NCBI GenBank assembly: GCA_905236885.1
Contig: CAJOQK010000172.1
Coordinates: 1-39,083 of the forward strand
DNA: 39,083 nucleotides
DNA from: an uncultured Bacteroidales bacterium
Lineage (GTDB): Bacteria; Bacteroidota; Bacteroidia; Bacteroidales; WCHB1-69
Reading direction: 5' to 3'
Within the stretch, counting starts at the first letter, position 1. Each line of letters starts with the position of its first letter. The translations under genes and the position numbers were made by a program. The notes beneath the pieces are model-generated. The model had not been told where the DNA came from. It saw only the letters and a list, made by a program, of their open reading frames with translations, and made no database searches. Shown piece by piece: positions 1 to 11,100 of the stretch.

Positions 1-192
1 AAACTTACGCGCATTTACGCAGTGACAGATTTGATGCGGGTGTAATTTGTTTGAAAAAGGTAAAAAAGTAATCCAACCAACTATGAATCCCGGAAAAGAA
101 ATCTGCATAGGTCTCCGCTAAAAATGTTGCGCCAAAACAACATTTAGGTGAAGTTTAAGTGAACTCGCGAATTATAAGGTGAGAAGAAAAAC

Positions 193-945
193 ATGACACA
201 TACCATTCATTTCGGTGAGGGCTGCGAGGCCTCGTTTTCGGAGGAGGAGGGCAGCGTGTGGTTGATTGACAAGCCGCTGCGCTGGACCTCGTTCGATGTG
301 GTGAACAAGCTGAAACAGGAAATCCGGCGGCAGACGGGGCTGAAAAAGTTCAAGATTGGCCATGCCGGCACGCTCGACCCGCTGGCTGACGGCCTGCTGC
401 TGGTTTGCCTCGGTCGGGCGACCAAGCGGATTGAGGAGCTGCAGTCGATGCCGAAAACCTATACCGGAACCTTTGTGCTGGGAGCCACCACGGCCAGCTA
501 CGATTTGGAGCATCCGGTGGAGCCGGTCTGTTCCGTGGAGAATCTGAGTGCTGAGGAGGTCCGGAAAACCTGTGAGGGGATGAAAGGGGTGCAGCAGCAG
601 GTGCCGCCACTATATTCCGCAGTGAAAGTGGATGGAAAATCCGCTTTCGGCTATGCCCGGAAAGGGGAGGAGGTCGCCTTGAAATCCAAAGAGATAGAAA
701 TATATGACTTCCTGCTGCCCCGGGTGGAGCTGCCTGAGGTGGATTTTGAAATCCTCTGCAGCAAGGGGACCTACATCCGCTCCATCGCCCGCGACCTGGG
801 GGCGGAATTGGGCTGCGGCGCCTATCTGAAGAGGCTGCGCCGTACCTCAATTGGCTCATATACACTGGCTCAGGCTCTGCCGTTGCAGGATTTTTTCCGT
901 CCTAAGGAGGATTTCCAGCCTAAAAAAAGGCGTCTTTTCGAGTAG
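193..945 (+). CDS. truB: tRNA pseudouridine(55) synthase TruB
   Basis: ORF with VWLIDKPLRWTSFDVVNKLK, KIGHAGTLDPLADGLLLVCLGRATK and GTYIRSIARDLG motifs typical of TruB. Confidence 0.95.
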   Translation: MTHTIHFGEGCEASFSEEEGSVWLIDKPLRWTSFDVVNKLKQEIRRQTGLKKFKIGHAGTLDPLADGLLLVCLGRATKRIEELQSMPKTYTGTFVLGATTASYDLEHPVEPVCSVENLSAEEVRKTCEGMKGVQQQVPPLYSAVKVDGKSAFGYARKGEEVALKSKEIEIYDFLLPRVELPEVDFEILCSKGTYIRSIARDLGAELGCGAYLKRLRRTSIGSYTLAQALPLQDFFRPKEDFQPKKRRLFE

Positions 946-1170
946 CAGATATGATTCTGTTTGTGCCGTTCGCGTTTTATTCCGCTTTGTGGTGAAAATA
1001 TTGACAAATCGGGGCGGAAAAATCTTTTTCTGAAGCGGAAAAGATGGGGATAATTATATGAATTATATTGTAAAACACGAAGGAATCCAAACATTTACAG
1101 TGATAAATAATTTGTAAAAAACGGTGAAAAATATATTTGGGAAAAATAATTTTCATAAGGGATAATGTAA

Positions 1171-1178
1171 TACTTTTG
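1171..1178 (+). promoter_or_regulatory. Candidate Bacteroidota -7 element (TACTTTTG) upstream of korA
   Basis: Match to TAnnTTTG about 47 nt before the korA start. No clear -33 TTG at consensus spacing. Confidence 0.5.
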
Positions 1179-1224
1179 CATTTTAAAATACAAATATTTT
1201 CTTAAAGCAAAAATAACAACAATT

Positions 1225-3069
1225 ATGATGCAAGGAGACAAAAAAGTTACTCAAAAAGATGATCTTGTAATCAGATTTGCAGGTGATTCTGGAGACGGTA
1301 TGCAATTGTCGGGAACCTTGTTTTCCGATGCCTCCGCCTTAACGGGCAATGATATTGCGACTTTCCCTGACTACCCGGCCGAAATCAGGGCTCCGCACAA
1401 CACCATCGCCGGTGTGAGCGGTTTCCAGGTGCATGTGGGAAGCCATATTTACAGTTCGGGAGACAAATGCGACATTATTGTCGCCATGAACCCCGCCTCC
1501 CTCAAATCCAATTTGAAATGGGCCAAGAAGGGTGCAACCATCATTGTGGATATTGACACCTTCACCGATTCAGCCATGGAGAAGGCCGGTTACACTGGCG
1601 ATCCTTTCTCCGAGGAGCTGGAGCATGCCTATACGATTGTGAAGGCTCCCATTTCCTCATTTACCGAGCGGATTGGCTCGGAAATGGGCGTGGATAAGAA
1701 GGTTTCTGAAAAGAGCCGCAACATGTTTGCTCTGGGTGTCATTTTCTATATAACCCACAAGAAGTTGGACCAGACCAATGCCTATCTGGCCCGCAAATTC
1801 GCAAAAAAAACGCAGGTTGTGCAACTGAACCAGGCGGTGTTGAGGGAAGGCTATGAGTTTGCCGACAAACTGGAGCTGATCCATTCCCATATTGTGGAAG
1901 TGGCCACCGCCAAAATGCCTAAGGGCCGTTACCGTAACATCACCGGTAACGTGGCTACCGCGTGGGGCTTGCTGGCCGCTTCGGAGCGCAGCGGACGTCC
2001 TTTGTTCTTAGGTAGTTATCCCATTACTCCGGCCACGGATGTGATGGTGGAACTGGCCAAGCATAAGGCGTTGGGCGCAAAGGTTTTCCAGGCTGAGGAT
2101 GAAATTGCAGGTATCTGCTCCGCGATTGGAGCCAGCTATGCTGGCGCGCTGGCCTGCACATCCACTTCCGGCCCCGGCCTCTCCTTGAAGAGCGAGGCGC
2201 TGGGTTTGGCCGTGATGGTGGAACTTCCTTTGGTAGTGGTGGATGTGCAGCGTGGAGGTCCCTCCACGGGGCTGCCCACCAAAACCGAGCAGAGTGATTT
2301 GAACCAGGCCCTGTATGGCCGCAACGGAGAGGCTCCGCTGATTGTGGTGGCAGCCTCCAGCAGCGCCAACTGTTTCTATTGGGCCTATACCGCCGCCAAA
2401 CTGGCGTTGGAGCACATGACCCCTGTCATCCTGATGACCGACGGTTATCTGGGCAACGGCTCCCAGCTGTTCCGTATCCCCAAGGTGGCCGATTTGCCGG
2501 GCATTACACCGCGTCTGGCCAAACCGAACGATCCCAATTACCGTCCTTTCCGCAGGGATCCCGTCAGTTTCGCACGTGAATGGGCGTTGCCGGGTATGGA
2601 AGGCTTGAGGCACCGTGTGGGCGGCTTGGAGAAATGTCCGGACGGACCGCTTACCACCGATCCTGAAAACCATGCCCTCATGGTCTACAACCGTCAGGAA
2701 AAGGTGAACCGCGTGGCCAATTACATACCCGACCAGGAGGTGACCGGCAATCCCGACGGTGACCTGCTTGTCGTAGGTTGGGGCGGCACCAGCGGCGCAC
2801 TTACACTGGCTGTCGAGGAGATGAACAACGAAGGCAAGAAAGTGGCCTATACCCATTTCAACTATATCTGTCCGCTGCCGAAGAACACGGGCGACATCTT
2901 ACGCAAGTACAAGAAAATTGTGGTCTGCGAGCTGAACAACGGACAGTTCGCCGGTTATCTGCGCACCCAGTTCCCTGAATGTCCGATGCGTCAGTATAAC
3001 AAGGTGATGGGTCTGCCTTTCGAAGTAGGTGAATTAAAAGAGGCGTTTAACAAAATTTTGGGAGAGTAA
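1225..3069 (+). CDS. korA: 2-oxoacid:acceptor (2-oxoglutarate:ferredoxin) oxidoreductase, fused gamma-alpha subunit
   Basis: N-terminal gamma-type domain (DLVIRFAGDSGDGMQLSGTLF) followed by alpha domain (GSYPITPATDVMVELA, FQAEDEIAGICSAIGASYAGALACTSTSGPGLSLKSEA). Confidence 0.93.
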   Translation: MMQGDKKVTQKDDLVIRFAGDSGDGMQLSGTLFSDASALTGNDIATFPDYPAEIRAPHNTIAGVSGFQVHVGSHIYSSGDKCDIIVAMNPASLKSNLKWAKKGATIIVDIDTFTDSAMEKAGYTGDPFSEELEHAYTIVKAPISSFTERIGSEMGVDKKVSEKSRNMFALGVIFYITHKKLDQTNAYLARKFAKKTQVVQLNQAVLREGYEFADKLELIHSHIVEVATAKMPKGRYRNITGNVATAWGLLAASERSGRPLFLGSYPITPATDVMVELAKHKALGAKVFQAEDEIAGICSAIGASYAGALACTSTSGPGLSLKSEALGLAVMVELPLVVVDVQRGGPSTGLPTKTEQSDLNQALYGRNGEAPLIVVAASSSANCFYWAYTAAKLALEHMTPVILMTDGYLGNGSQLFRIPKVADLPGITPRLAKPNDPNYRPFRRDPVSFAREWALPGMEGLRHRVGGLEKCPDGPLTTDPENHALMVYNRQEKVNRVANYIPDQEVTGNPDGDLLVVGWGGTSGALTLAVEEMNNEGKKVAYTHFNYICPLPKNTGDILRKYKKIVVCELNNGQFAGYLRTQFPECPMRQYNKVMGLPFEVGELKEAFNKILGE

Positions 3070-3072
3070 ATC

Positions 3073-4107
3073 ATGACAAAAAGACATTTTGTCCCTAAAG
3101 CGGACATAGACTATACAAAAGCTGACTTTACCAGCGACCAGATGGTGAAATGGTGCCCGGGCTGCGGTGACCATGCGATTTTGGCATCTTTGCTGAACGT
3201 GTTTCCGAAAACACACCACAAAAAGGAGAACATCTGCATGGTGTCCGGTATCGGCTGTTCCTCCCGTATCCCATATTATGTGGATACTTACGGATTCCAC
3301 AGCATCCACGGACGTGCCTGTGCGGTGGCCACCGGTGTGAAACTTGCCAACCCTTCGTTGAGCGTATGGATTAACATGGGCGACGGCGACTCCATGGCCA
3401 TTGGCGGTAACCATCTGATTCACATTGTGCGTAGAAATCTGGATGTGAATGTGACCATTTTCAACAACGAAATTTACGGTTTGACCAAGGGTCAGTACAG
3501 CCCGACCACCAAGTTCGGCCAAATCACCAAAACCTCTCCGTTCGGAACCATTGACTATCCGTTCAATCCGGGCGAGCTGATTATGGGTGCGCAGGGAACA
3601 TTCTATGCACGTGCCTTGGATGTGATGCCTCCGTTGACCACGGAAATCATGTTGAAGGCCGCCCAGCACGATGGGACCAGTGTGGTGGAAGTGCTTCAAA
3701 ACTGTATGATTTTCAACGATAAGGCACATGCAGCCATTACTGACAAGGCGGTGCGTGACGACAAAATCATCATCCTGGAGCATGGCAAACCTATGATTTT
3801 CGGCAAGGAGCGCAACAAGGGTCTGCGTTTCAACGGACGCTGCCTTGAGGCTGTGACTATCGGTGAGAACGGTGTCACCATGGACGACATCATGATTCAT
3901 GATGAGACCACCGAGGATACCGGCATCCACATGATGCTGGCCCGCATGAAGGGTGACCTTCCGGTGGCCATCGGTGTGATCCGCAACGTGGTCAAACCCA
4001 CCTACACCGAGCTTTATGAAGACCAGATGGATGAGTGCAAGGCCAACGGCAAATACAAATGCGTGGATGACCTGCTCAACAGCGGTGACACTTGGGAAGT
4101 GGAATAA
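3073..4107 (+). CDS. korB: 2-oxoacid:ferredoxin oxidoreductase beta subunit
   Basis: TPP-binding motifs KWCPGCGDHAILASL, GIGCSSRIPYY, GDGDSMAIGGNHLIH; 3 nt after korA. Confidence 0.93.
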   Translation: MTKRHFVPKADIDYTKADFTSDQMVKWCPGCGDHAILASLLNVFPKTHHKKENICMVSGIGCSSRIPYYVDTYGFHSIHGRACAVATGVKLANPSLSVWINMGDGDSMAIGGNHLIHIVRRNLDVNVTIFNNEIYGLTKGQYSPTTKFGQITKTSPFGTIDYPFNPGELIMGAQGTFYARALDVMPPLTTEIMLKAAQHDGTSVVEVLQNCMIFNDKAHAAITDKAVRDDKIIILEHGKPMIFGKERNKGLRFNGRCLEAVTIGENGVTMDDIMIHDETTEDTGIHMMLARMKGDLPVAIGVIRNVVKPTYTELYEDQMDECKANGKYKCVDDLLNSGDTWEVE

Positions 4108-4138
4108 TATCCGTTCCTGAAAATAATATTCTATTTTT

Positions 4139-4169
4139 AAGGGGTGCAGGTTTTTGCACCCCTTTTTTT
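4139..4169 (+). terminator. Rho-independent terminator after korB
   Basis: AAGGGGTGCA-GGTTTT-TGCACCCCTT perfect stem followed by a T run. Confidence 0.9.
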
Positions 4170-4285
4170 AGAAGTCCCCCATATTTTGATGCCCGATTCG
4201 GGATAATGGTTTTCCTTCCCCTTAAAGTTTTGAGTCCCTCATAAAAAATAGAAACGGAATATGGTGAACGTATCGTTATTTCATG

Positions 4286-4293
4286 TACCTTTG
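4286..4293 (+). promoter_or_regulatory. Candidate Bacteroidota -7 element (TACCTTTG)
   Basis: Exact TAnnTTTG match 25 nt upstream of the TPR/SH3 ORF start and downstream of the korB terminator. Confidence 0.6.
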
Positions 4294-4317
4294 CATTTGG
4301 TAAAAAAATAGAGGAAT

Positions 4318-5076
4318 ATGCGAAAATTGTTTTTTATACTCCTGTTAATATGTGCTTTCTGTACAAACGGCAAATCCCAGCTGGTGCCGGACTCACTGTT
4401 CAGGCAGGCGAACGCGGCCTATATGGCTAAGGATTATGCTCAGGCACTACAGCTGTACGGGCAGTTGGTACAGGCCGGCTACGTTTCTGCAGAGCTGTAT
4501 TACAATATGGGCAATGCCTGTTACAGGCAGGAGCAGTTGGCCAATGCCTTGCTATGGTATGAGCGGGCGTTGCGGCTGGATCCCTCCAATGCTGACATCC
4601 GGGCCAATATCGCTTTTGTCAATGCCCAGACGGTGGATCAGATGGAGCAGATGCCTGAGTTCTTCCTGCAACGCTGGTGGAAAGCCCTTTCAGCGTTGTT
4701 TTCCTCAACCGGATGGGCGGTGGTCTCGATTGTATGTGCACTGCTTTTTTTTACGGTACTGGCCTTTTTCCTGCTCTCCTCCCGCGTGGAGCGGCGGCTG
4801 CGATTGCTGCTGGCCGCCATCCTGCTGCTGTGTGTGACGGTTCTCAGTGTGGTTTTTGCCTGCAGGCAGTTGCCACAGAACCTTCCGGAGGAGGCGATTG
4901 TGACTGCATACAGTGTGACGGTCAAGAGTACACCTGACGCTTCCGGAACCGATCTGTTCACCGTGCATGAGGGAATGAAGGTGAGGGTCACCGACCGCGT
5001 TGGCGACTGGATGGAGGTGCTGTTCCCCAATGGCAACAAAGGCTGGATCCGTAAAAATCAGGCTGAAATGATATGA
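4318..5076 (+). CDS. BatE-like protein: signal peptide, TPR repeats, TM segments, C-terminal SH3-like domain
   Basis: TPR-like ANAAYMAKDYAQALQLYGQLV / AELYYNMGNACYRQEQLANALLWYERALRLDPSNADIRANIA, two hydrophobic segments, SH3b-like VKSTPDASGTDLFTVHEGMKVRVTDRVGDWMEVLFPNGNKGWIRK. Confidence 0.8.
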   Translation: MRKLFFILLLICAFCTNGKSQLVPDSLFRQANAAYMAKDYAQALQLYGQLVQAGYVSAELYYNMGNACYRQEQLANALLWYERALRLDPSNADIRANIAFVNAQTVDQMEQMPEFFLQRWWKALSALFSSTGWAVVSIVCALLFFTVLAFFLLSSRVERRLRLLLAAILLLCVTVLSVVFACRQLPQNLPEEAIVTAYSVTVKSTPDASGTDLFTVHEGMKVRVTDRVGDWMEVLFPNGNKGWIRKNQAEMI

Positions 5077-6116
5077 GACGGCAGGCGTGGATAGTTGGTC
5101 CTTGTGCTGCGGAATCAATACAGCAACTGTGGGATACGGCGCGTGCAGTATGCCGTTTTCCGGAGGTGGAACTGTTCCGTTGCGGTGTGTGGAAGGCACG
5201 TTCCCAACCTTCCGACTTTGAAGGGATGGGGGAAGCTGCCCTGCCTGTGCTGGAGCAGATTCAAAAGGAGCTGCATCTGCCCGTTTGTGTGGAAATCGCC
5301 TATCCCTGGCAACTGGAAAAAATATTGGAACATGGGATTTCACATGCCTGGATTGGGGCGCGTACAACGGTGAATCCATTCATGGTGCAGGCGTTGGCCG
5401 ATGCCGCCCGAGGCACCGGTTTGCATTTGATGCTCAAAAACCCGCTGGCTCCCGACCTGAAATTGTGGGAGGGCGCGTTCAACCGTTTCAGGGCAGCCGG
5501 ACTGCGTGATCTGAAGGCCGTATACCGTGGCTTTGCCACCTCTTTGCCCACAGTTTACCGTAACCATCCGATGTGGAACGAGTATATCCGCTGGAAAAGC
5601 CAGCATCCCGACATCCCGTTGTATGTCGATCCAAGCCATATAGCCGGCAGGCGCAACCTGATACTGGAAGTGGCTGAAAAGGCGCTGCTGCTGGATTGTG
5701 ACGGTCTTATGTTGGAGGTGCATACCAATCCTGCGGAGGCGTTGAGTGATGCAGGACAGCAGCTTTCGCCAGAGGCATTGGCGGAGTTGATGGCGCATCT
5801 GCCGCTTCAGGGAAGCCGTTCTCTGGATGATGCCCTGGTGGCGCAAAGGGCGGCCATTGACGCTCTGGATACCGATTTGCTGGCCATTTTGTCCAAAAGG
5901 ATGGAAGTGGTGCGGAAAATCGCACGCATCAAGCAGGACAGCCGCCAGCCGTTGTTGCAGGTGGAACGTTGGCAGAAGGTGATGGAACAAGTGCTACAGC
6001 AGGCTGAAAAACTGCATCTTCCGGCAGATTTTGTCACCGAACTGATGCAGTTGGTGCATGCCGCCTCCATTGAAGAGCAGGAGCGGGAATTAAAAAAATC
6101 GCATTCCCCACAATAA
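5073..6116 (+). CDS. Bifunctional 3-deoxy-7-phosphoheptulonate synthase / chorismate mutase (type II)
   Basis: DAHP synthase motifs (IVGPCAAES, GARTTVNPFMVQALADA, LYVDPSHIAGRR, DGLMLEVHTNP) fused to a chorismate mutase helical domain (RAAIDALDTDLLAILSKRMEVVRKIARIKQ). ATGA overlap with the upstream gene. Confidence 0.92.
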   Translation: MRRQAWIVGPCAAESIQQLWDTARAVCRFPEVELFRCGVWKARSQPSDFEGMGEAALPVLEQIQKELHLPVCVEIAYPWQLEKILEHGISHAWIGARTTVNPFMVQALADAARGTGLHLMLKNPLAPDLKLWEGAFNRFRAAGLRDLKAVYRGFATSLPTVYRNHPMWNEYIRWKSQHPDIPLYVDPSHIAGRRNLILEVAEKALLLDCDGLMLEVHTNPAEALSDAGQQLSPEALAELMAHLPLQGSRSLDDALVAQRAAIDALDTDLLAILSKRMEVVRKIARIKQDSRQPLLQVERWQKVMEQVLQQAEKLHLPADFVTELMQLVHAASIEEQERELKKSHSPQ

Positions 6117-6185
6117 AGCGTACGGTTGTTGCGTTCATTATAAAAACCCTGTAATTCATCTGGTAATTTCAATAAACAGAGGAAA

Positions 6186-7064
6186 ATGAAATCTATTCTG
6201 AAAGGCACCGGAGTTGCCCTGATTACTCCTTTTAAATCGGATTATTCTATTGATTTTGAGTCCATCATGACTTTGGTGGAGCAGCAAATTGAGGGCGGAA
6301 CGGACTATGTGGTCGCCCTGGGCACGACTGCGGAGACCCCGGCCATGTCGTTTGCGGAGCGCAAGCAGATACTGCAGACAGTGGTGGAGGCTGTGGACGG
6401 ACGGGTGCCGGTGGTGGCCGGAATAGGCTGCAACAACCCTCTGGAGGTGATTGAGCAGATCCATCTGTTCGATTTGAAAAAGGTGAGCGCCATCCTATCT
6501 GTGGCCCCTTATTACAACAAGCCGAGCCAGCAGGGTTTGCTGACGCATTACCAGATGATTGCCAAGGAATCTCCGCTGCCGCTGATACTTTACAACGTGC
6601 CGGGGCGGACGGGTGTGAATATCGCAGCCTCCACAGTTTTGACATTGGCCAGGCAGTGCCCGAACATTGTGGCGGTGAAGGAGGCCTCCGGCAATCTGGC
6701 TCAGATTATGCGGATTATGGCGGACAAGCCGGCGGACTTTTCCGTCATTTCCGGGGATGACCAGCTCACTTTGCCGTTGCTGGCCTGCGGTTTGGACGGA
6801 GTTATTTCTGTGGTGTCCAATGCCTATCCTAAGGAGATGTCCCAAATGGTGCGGCTTGCCTTGAAGGGGGACTTTGCCGATGCACGCACGCTGCACTATC
6901 GTTTGCTTCCGGTGATGCAGGCTTGTTTTGCCGAAGGCAGCCCGTCGGGGGTGAAAACCTTCTTGGAGGCGCAGGGAAGGGCGGAGGCTCGTGTGCGCCC
7001 GCCGTTGGCTCCCGTGTCGGCTGAGTTGCGCGAACAGATTTGTCAAATGGTAAAAAACTGGTAA
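6186..7064 (+). CDS. dapA: 4-hydroxy-tetrahydrodipicolinate synthase
   Basis: GTGVALITPF, ALGTTAETPAMSFAER, PYYNKPSQQGLLTHY, LYNVPGRTGVNI, VAVKEASGN, VISGDD motifs. Confidence 0.96.
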   Translation: MKSILKGTGVALITPFKSDYSIDFESIMTLVEQQIEGGTDYVVALGTTAETPAMSFAERKQILQTVVEAVDGRVPVVAGIGCNNPLEVIEQIHLFDLKKVSAILSVAPYYNKPSQQGLLTHYQMIAKESPLPLILYNVPGRTGVNIAASTVLTLARQCPNIVAVKEASGNLAQIMRIMADKPADFSVISGDDQLTLPLLACGLDGVISVVSNAYPKEMSQMVRLALKGDFADARTLHYRLLPVMQACFAEGSPSGVKTFLEAQGRAEARVRPPLAPVSAELREQICQMVKNW

Positions 7065-7065
7065 T

Positions 7066-8094
7066 ATGCCGCATAGGGTCATCATAGGAAATTTGCAGAA
7101 AAAGATCTACTATCCCTTCTACCTGTTGGAAGGGGCGGAGCCCTATTTCATCGACAAGATAAGCGATTATTTCCAGAACCATTTTTTTGAGGATGAGGGT
7201 TTGCGGGATTTCAACCAGCAGGTGGTGTACGGGCGTGACGTGCGCATGGAGGAGATTGTCTCCATGGCGAAGGAATATCCCATGATGTCCGACCATCGGT
7301 TGCTCATTGTGCGGGAGGCTCAGGACATTCCCAAGTCGCCAGGGCAAAAGGAGGCGGACTATTTTTCCGTACTGACCCAATATCTGCAGCAGCCGCAAAT
7401 GCAGACCCTGTTGGTTTTCTGCTATAAATACAAGACTGTGGACAAGCGTTCCGCCTTTTTCAAGGCGGTGAACAAGGTGGGCTGCGTGTTTGAGGCGCCG
7501 ACAATCTATGAGGAGCAGCTGCCAAATTACATCAAAATGATGGCACAGGAGCGGCGGCTTCAAATCGATGACCAATCGGCGCTGCTGATGGCCTCCCATA
7601 TCGGTGTGGATTTGTCCCGTATTGAAAAGGAGATGGACAAGTTCACCAATCTTTTACCGCCCGATGGGAAAATACAACCGGCAATGATTGAGGAGCAGGT
7701 CGGCATCAGCCGCGAATACAACGGGTATGAGCTGGCCAATGCCTTATGGGAGAGAAATGAACAAAAAGTATTTGATATCCTTAGCTTTTTCTCCAAAAAT
7801 CCGAAGAATTATCCTGTGATGAAGATTCTCCCTATCGTTTACGGTGCTTTTCAAAAAATCCTGCAATACCACTATGCGGTTGACAAACAGAATTTGAAGG
7901 CGTTGGGTGTTTTTTGGAAATCGGAGGCCATTTTTCGTTCGGCGGTGCGCTATTATAGCTTGCCTGTGACAATACGAATCATCCGTATGCTGAAGGAGTA
8001 TGACTTGAAATCCAAAGGTTACGAAGGTTGCAGCACGGAGGGGACGGAATTGTTGGAAGAGCTCTCTTTCCGTATTATGCATGCTTTGGTGTGA
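7066..8094 (+). CDS. holA: DNA polymerase III subunit delta
   Basis: YPFYLLEGAEPYFIDKISDYF, HRLLIVREAQDI, DLSRIEKEMDKF and overall length fit HolA. Immediately follows dapA. Confidence 0.88.
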   Translation: MPHRVIIGNLQKKIYYPFYLLEGAEPYFIDKISDYFQNHFFEDEGLRDFNQQVVYGRDVRMEEIVSMAKEYPMMSDHRLLIVREAQDIPKSPGQKEADYFSVLTQYLQQPQMQTLLVFCYKYKTVDKRSAFFKAVNKVGCVFEAPTIYEEQLPNYIKMMAQERRLQIDDQSALLMASHIGVDLSRIEKEMDKFTNLLPPDGKIQPAMIEEQVGISREYNGYELANALWERNEQKVFDILSFFSKNPKNYPVMKILPIVYGAFQKILQYHYAVDKQNLKALGVFWKSEAIFRSAVRYYSLPVTIRIIRMLKEYDLKSKGYEGCSTEGTELLEELSFRIMHALV

Positions 8095-8114
8095 CCGTGA
8101 ATGGTTTTTTCCTT

Positions 8115-11100
8115 ATGAAAAGCTGCCGAGGAAACAGAGCTGCATGGAGATGGCTGACATTTTCCTGCCATGTGCCGCTCTTTTTTTTCTGCCTTTTTCC
8201 TCTTTTGTTGCATGCACAACAGGATACAACCGTAAAAATATTTAAACACAAGGATTTAAATCAAATAGAACCGAAACTTTACGACTACAAACGACATTTG
8301 CTGGATCCTCAGGCGGAAGCTGAGCTGTTCGCCCCTTTTGTTTCAGATGAAACACTGCGGACTTCCGGCAGCCTCACGCGGGGCATCACTGTGGGCAGTA
8401 ACAGGGACCTCTCCATGGATGCCAGCCTGAACCTGCAGCTGTCGGGCATGCTTTCGGAGGATTTGTCCATCACCGCCTTCATTAGCGATGAGAACCTGCC
8501 TCTTCAGGCCTCTTCCGCATATTCGTTGCAGGGAAAAGATTTTGACCGTATCTATATCCGGTTGGATTATAAGGACAGGGCGAGCCTTTTGGCGGGTGAT
8601 GTGGATTTGAGTGACTTTGAGACCTATTTTTTGCGTTTTCACAAACAGGGTAAAGGTGGAAAAGGGGAGTTCCGTTGGAGGGATACCGTCCGAAAGATGG
8701 ATTATGCTGTGACCGCTGCCGCTGCTGTAGCCAAAGGTAGTTTTTGCAGGCAGCAGCTGAAAATCATTGATGGAGTGCAGGGTGCTTACAGGTTGCAGGG
8801 AGCTGATGAGGAGCAACAAATTATTGTGTTGTCGGCATCGGAGCGGGTGTATGTGGACGGCGTGCTGGTGGAACGGGGTGAAAATGCAGATTATACTATT
8901 GACTACAATCTGGCGGAAATTACCTTCACGGTACGGCAGCCGATGACTGCCGACAAAAGGGTGGTGGTGGAGTTTGAATATTCGGACCAACACTATGTAC
9001 GGATGCTGACCCATCTGCAGAGCGCGATAACACGCAGACACTGGCAATGGAATTTTGCGTTTTACAATGAACAGGATCTGAAACGGCAATCCAACCAGCT
9101 TGAATTGGATTCGGCTACGGTGGCCTTTTTGCGCCGGATGGGAAATGCAGGTTCATCCGGCTATTATCCCATGGCGGACAGCATCGGTTTCCTGTCGGAA
9201 GAGGTGTTGTACAAGCGGATTGACAGCGTTGTGTCGGGACAAAGGTATGATTCCGTGTATGTATATTCTACAAATAAGGACAGTGCCTGCTACCGGTTAC
9301 GCTTTTCCTACATGGGTGAGGGGAAGGGAAATTACGTGCGGCTGCAGAGCGGTGTGAACGGACAGGTGTATGCTTGGGTGGCGCCTGTGAACGGGGTTCC
9401 GCAGGGAAGCTATGAGCCGGTGGTGCCTCTTTTTGCCCCCAAGCGTTTGCAGCAGTACACCACCCGTTTGCAGTTTCGGGACAGCAACCGGCTATTCAGG
9501 GTGGAGGCGGCGTTGTCCAATAATGACCCCAACACATTCGCCTCCAATGACTCTTCTTTAGTGGGTGCGGCGTTGCGTGCACAATGGCAGCGACGGTTTT
9601 GTTGGGGAAAAGGGGTGCGCCCGTGGAGCCTTTTGCCTGATTTGTACGGAGAATGGAAAGGGGCGGGCTTCATGCCGGTGGAATCCTACCGCGATGTGGA
9701 ATTTGTCCGGAATTACAATCTGGCGGACAGCCTGACTGCCAACAGGTCGGAGTTTTTTATGCAGGCAGGTTGGCAGATGTGCAGCCCTTGGATGGACAGG
9801 CTTTCTTGGCAGAGCGTGTTGTACCGCATTCCCCGTTCGGAATGGGAGGCATTCCGGCACCGCCTGCAATGGAATTCCCATCATGCCGTGTGGGAAAGCC
9901 GTGCGGACATCCGTTTGCTGCAAAGCCAAACAGCCGAATACAATACCCGTTTTTGGCAGGCCGACGGACAGATTGCCCTGAATGTATGGAAAATGCGTAT
10001 GGAATTGTGGGATGGGATGGAGTGGAACACTTATCGTTCCTCCACCGGTTCCCTCATGCCTGAAAGCCAGTCCTACAATGAGTGGAAACTCTCTATGCGA
10101 CAAAGGGACACCAATGCCGGGCAGTGGCAATACAGGTTGGCCTATGCCCAGCGCAAACAGTGGGTGGCGGGAGAGCAGCAGTTGCAGGCCGGTGGTTTTT
10201 CCCGCCACCTGCAGGCGGATTTGGATTGCCGGCGCTGGCGCGAACATCCGTTACAATTTTCCCTGGTTTACCGTTCAATGGAGGCAAAGGATAGCGCCTG
10301 GATGACGCTGCCGCAGGAAAACACGCTTTTGGGAAGTCTGCGCTACAGTGGAAAATGGGCAAAAGGGGCCGTTCAAACCAATTTTTATTACCATACTGGT
10401 ACGGCGATGGAGGAGAAGGTTGCCTATACCTATTTGAAAGTAGCTGACGGACAGGGAGTGTACCAATGGAACGACTACAATGGTAACGGAGTGGAGGAAC
10501 TTGATGAGTTTGAACCTGCCCTGTATCGGGACAAGGCCAATTACATCAGGATTTACCAGGTTTCGCAGGAATATGTCAGGGTGTATGCCAACAGTTGCAC
10601 ATACAGCCTTATTTTGCGTCCGGCAGCAGTATGGCAGCAACGGCACGGCTGGCGTAGGACCCTCTCCCGTTTCAGCTACACCGGCACTTTCCAGTCCCAG
10701 TTGAAGAAGGACAGGGATTTGGTACGGAATTCGGATGCTCCGTTGTGGCAGATTCTGAATCCATATCATACTCAGCTGGAGGACAGCCTTTTGAACACCG
10801 CAAACCTGCAATGGAGAAATCTGCTTACTTTCAATCAGTCCCATCCTGTGTTCGGTGCAGAGGGAATTTTTTCACGAAATATGAATAAATATTTGACAGT
10901 AAATGGATTTGAATATAATGCCTCCACGATTTGTCAGGGAAGTGTCCGCTATCGTATCTGTAAGATTTTGCAGACGAAATGGATGTACAAGTATTCGCAG
11001 ACGGAGGCACATTCGCGTTACATGTCTTCCAAAAACTATTGGTTGGATGCCAGTGAAGTCAGTTGCCAATGGCAGTTCCCATACCGGCTACACTTTTCGT

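Noticed and set aside
1-45. Possible C-terminal tail of an upstream CDS (KLTRIYAVTDLMRV*)
   Set aside because: Only 14 codons visible; frame cannot be confirmed.
2008-2856. Long antisense ORF (282 aa) opposite korA
   Set aside because: Lies entirely within strongly recognised korA; His/Gln/Gly-rich translation with no family motifs is typical of a shadow ORF.
3034-3930. Long antisense ORF (298 aa) opposite korB
   Set aside because: Shadow of korB; no recognisable domain.
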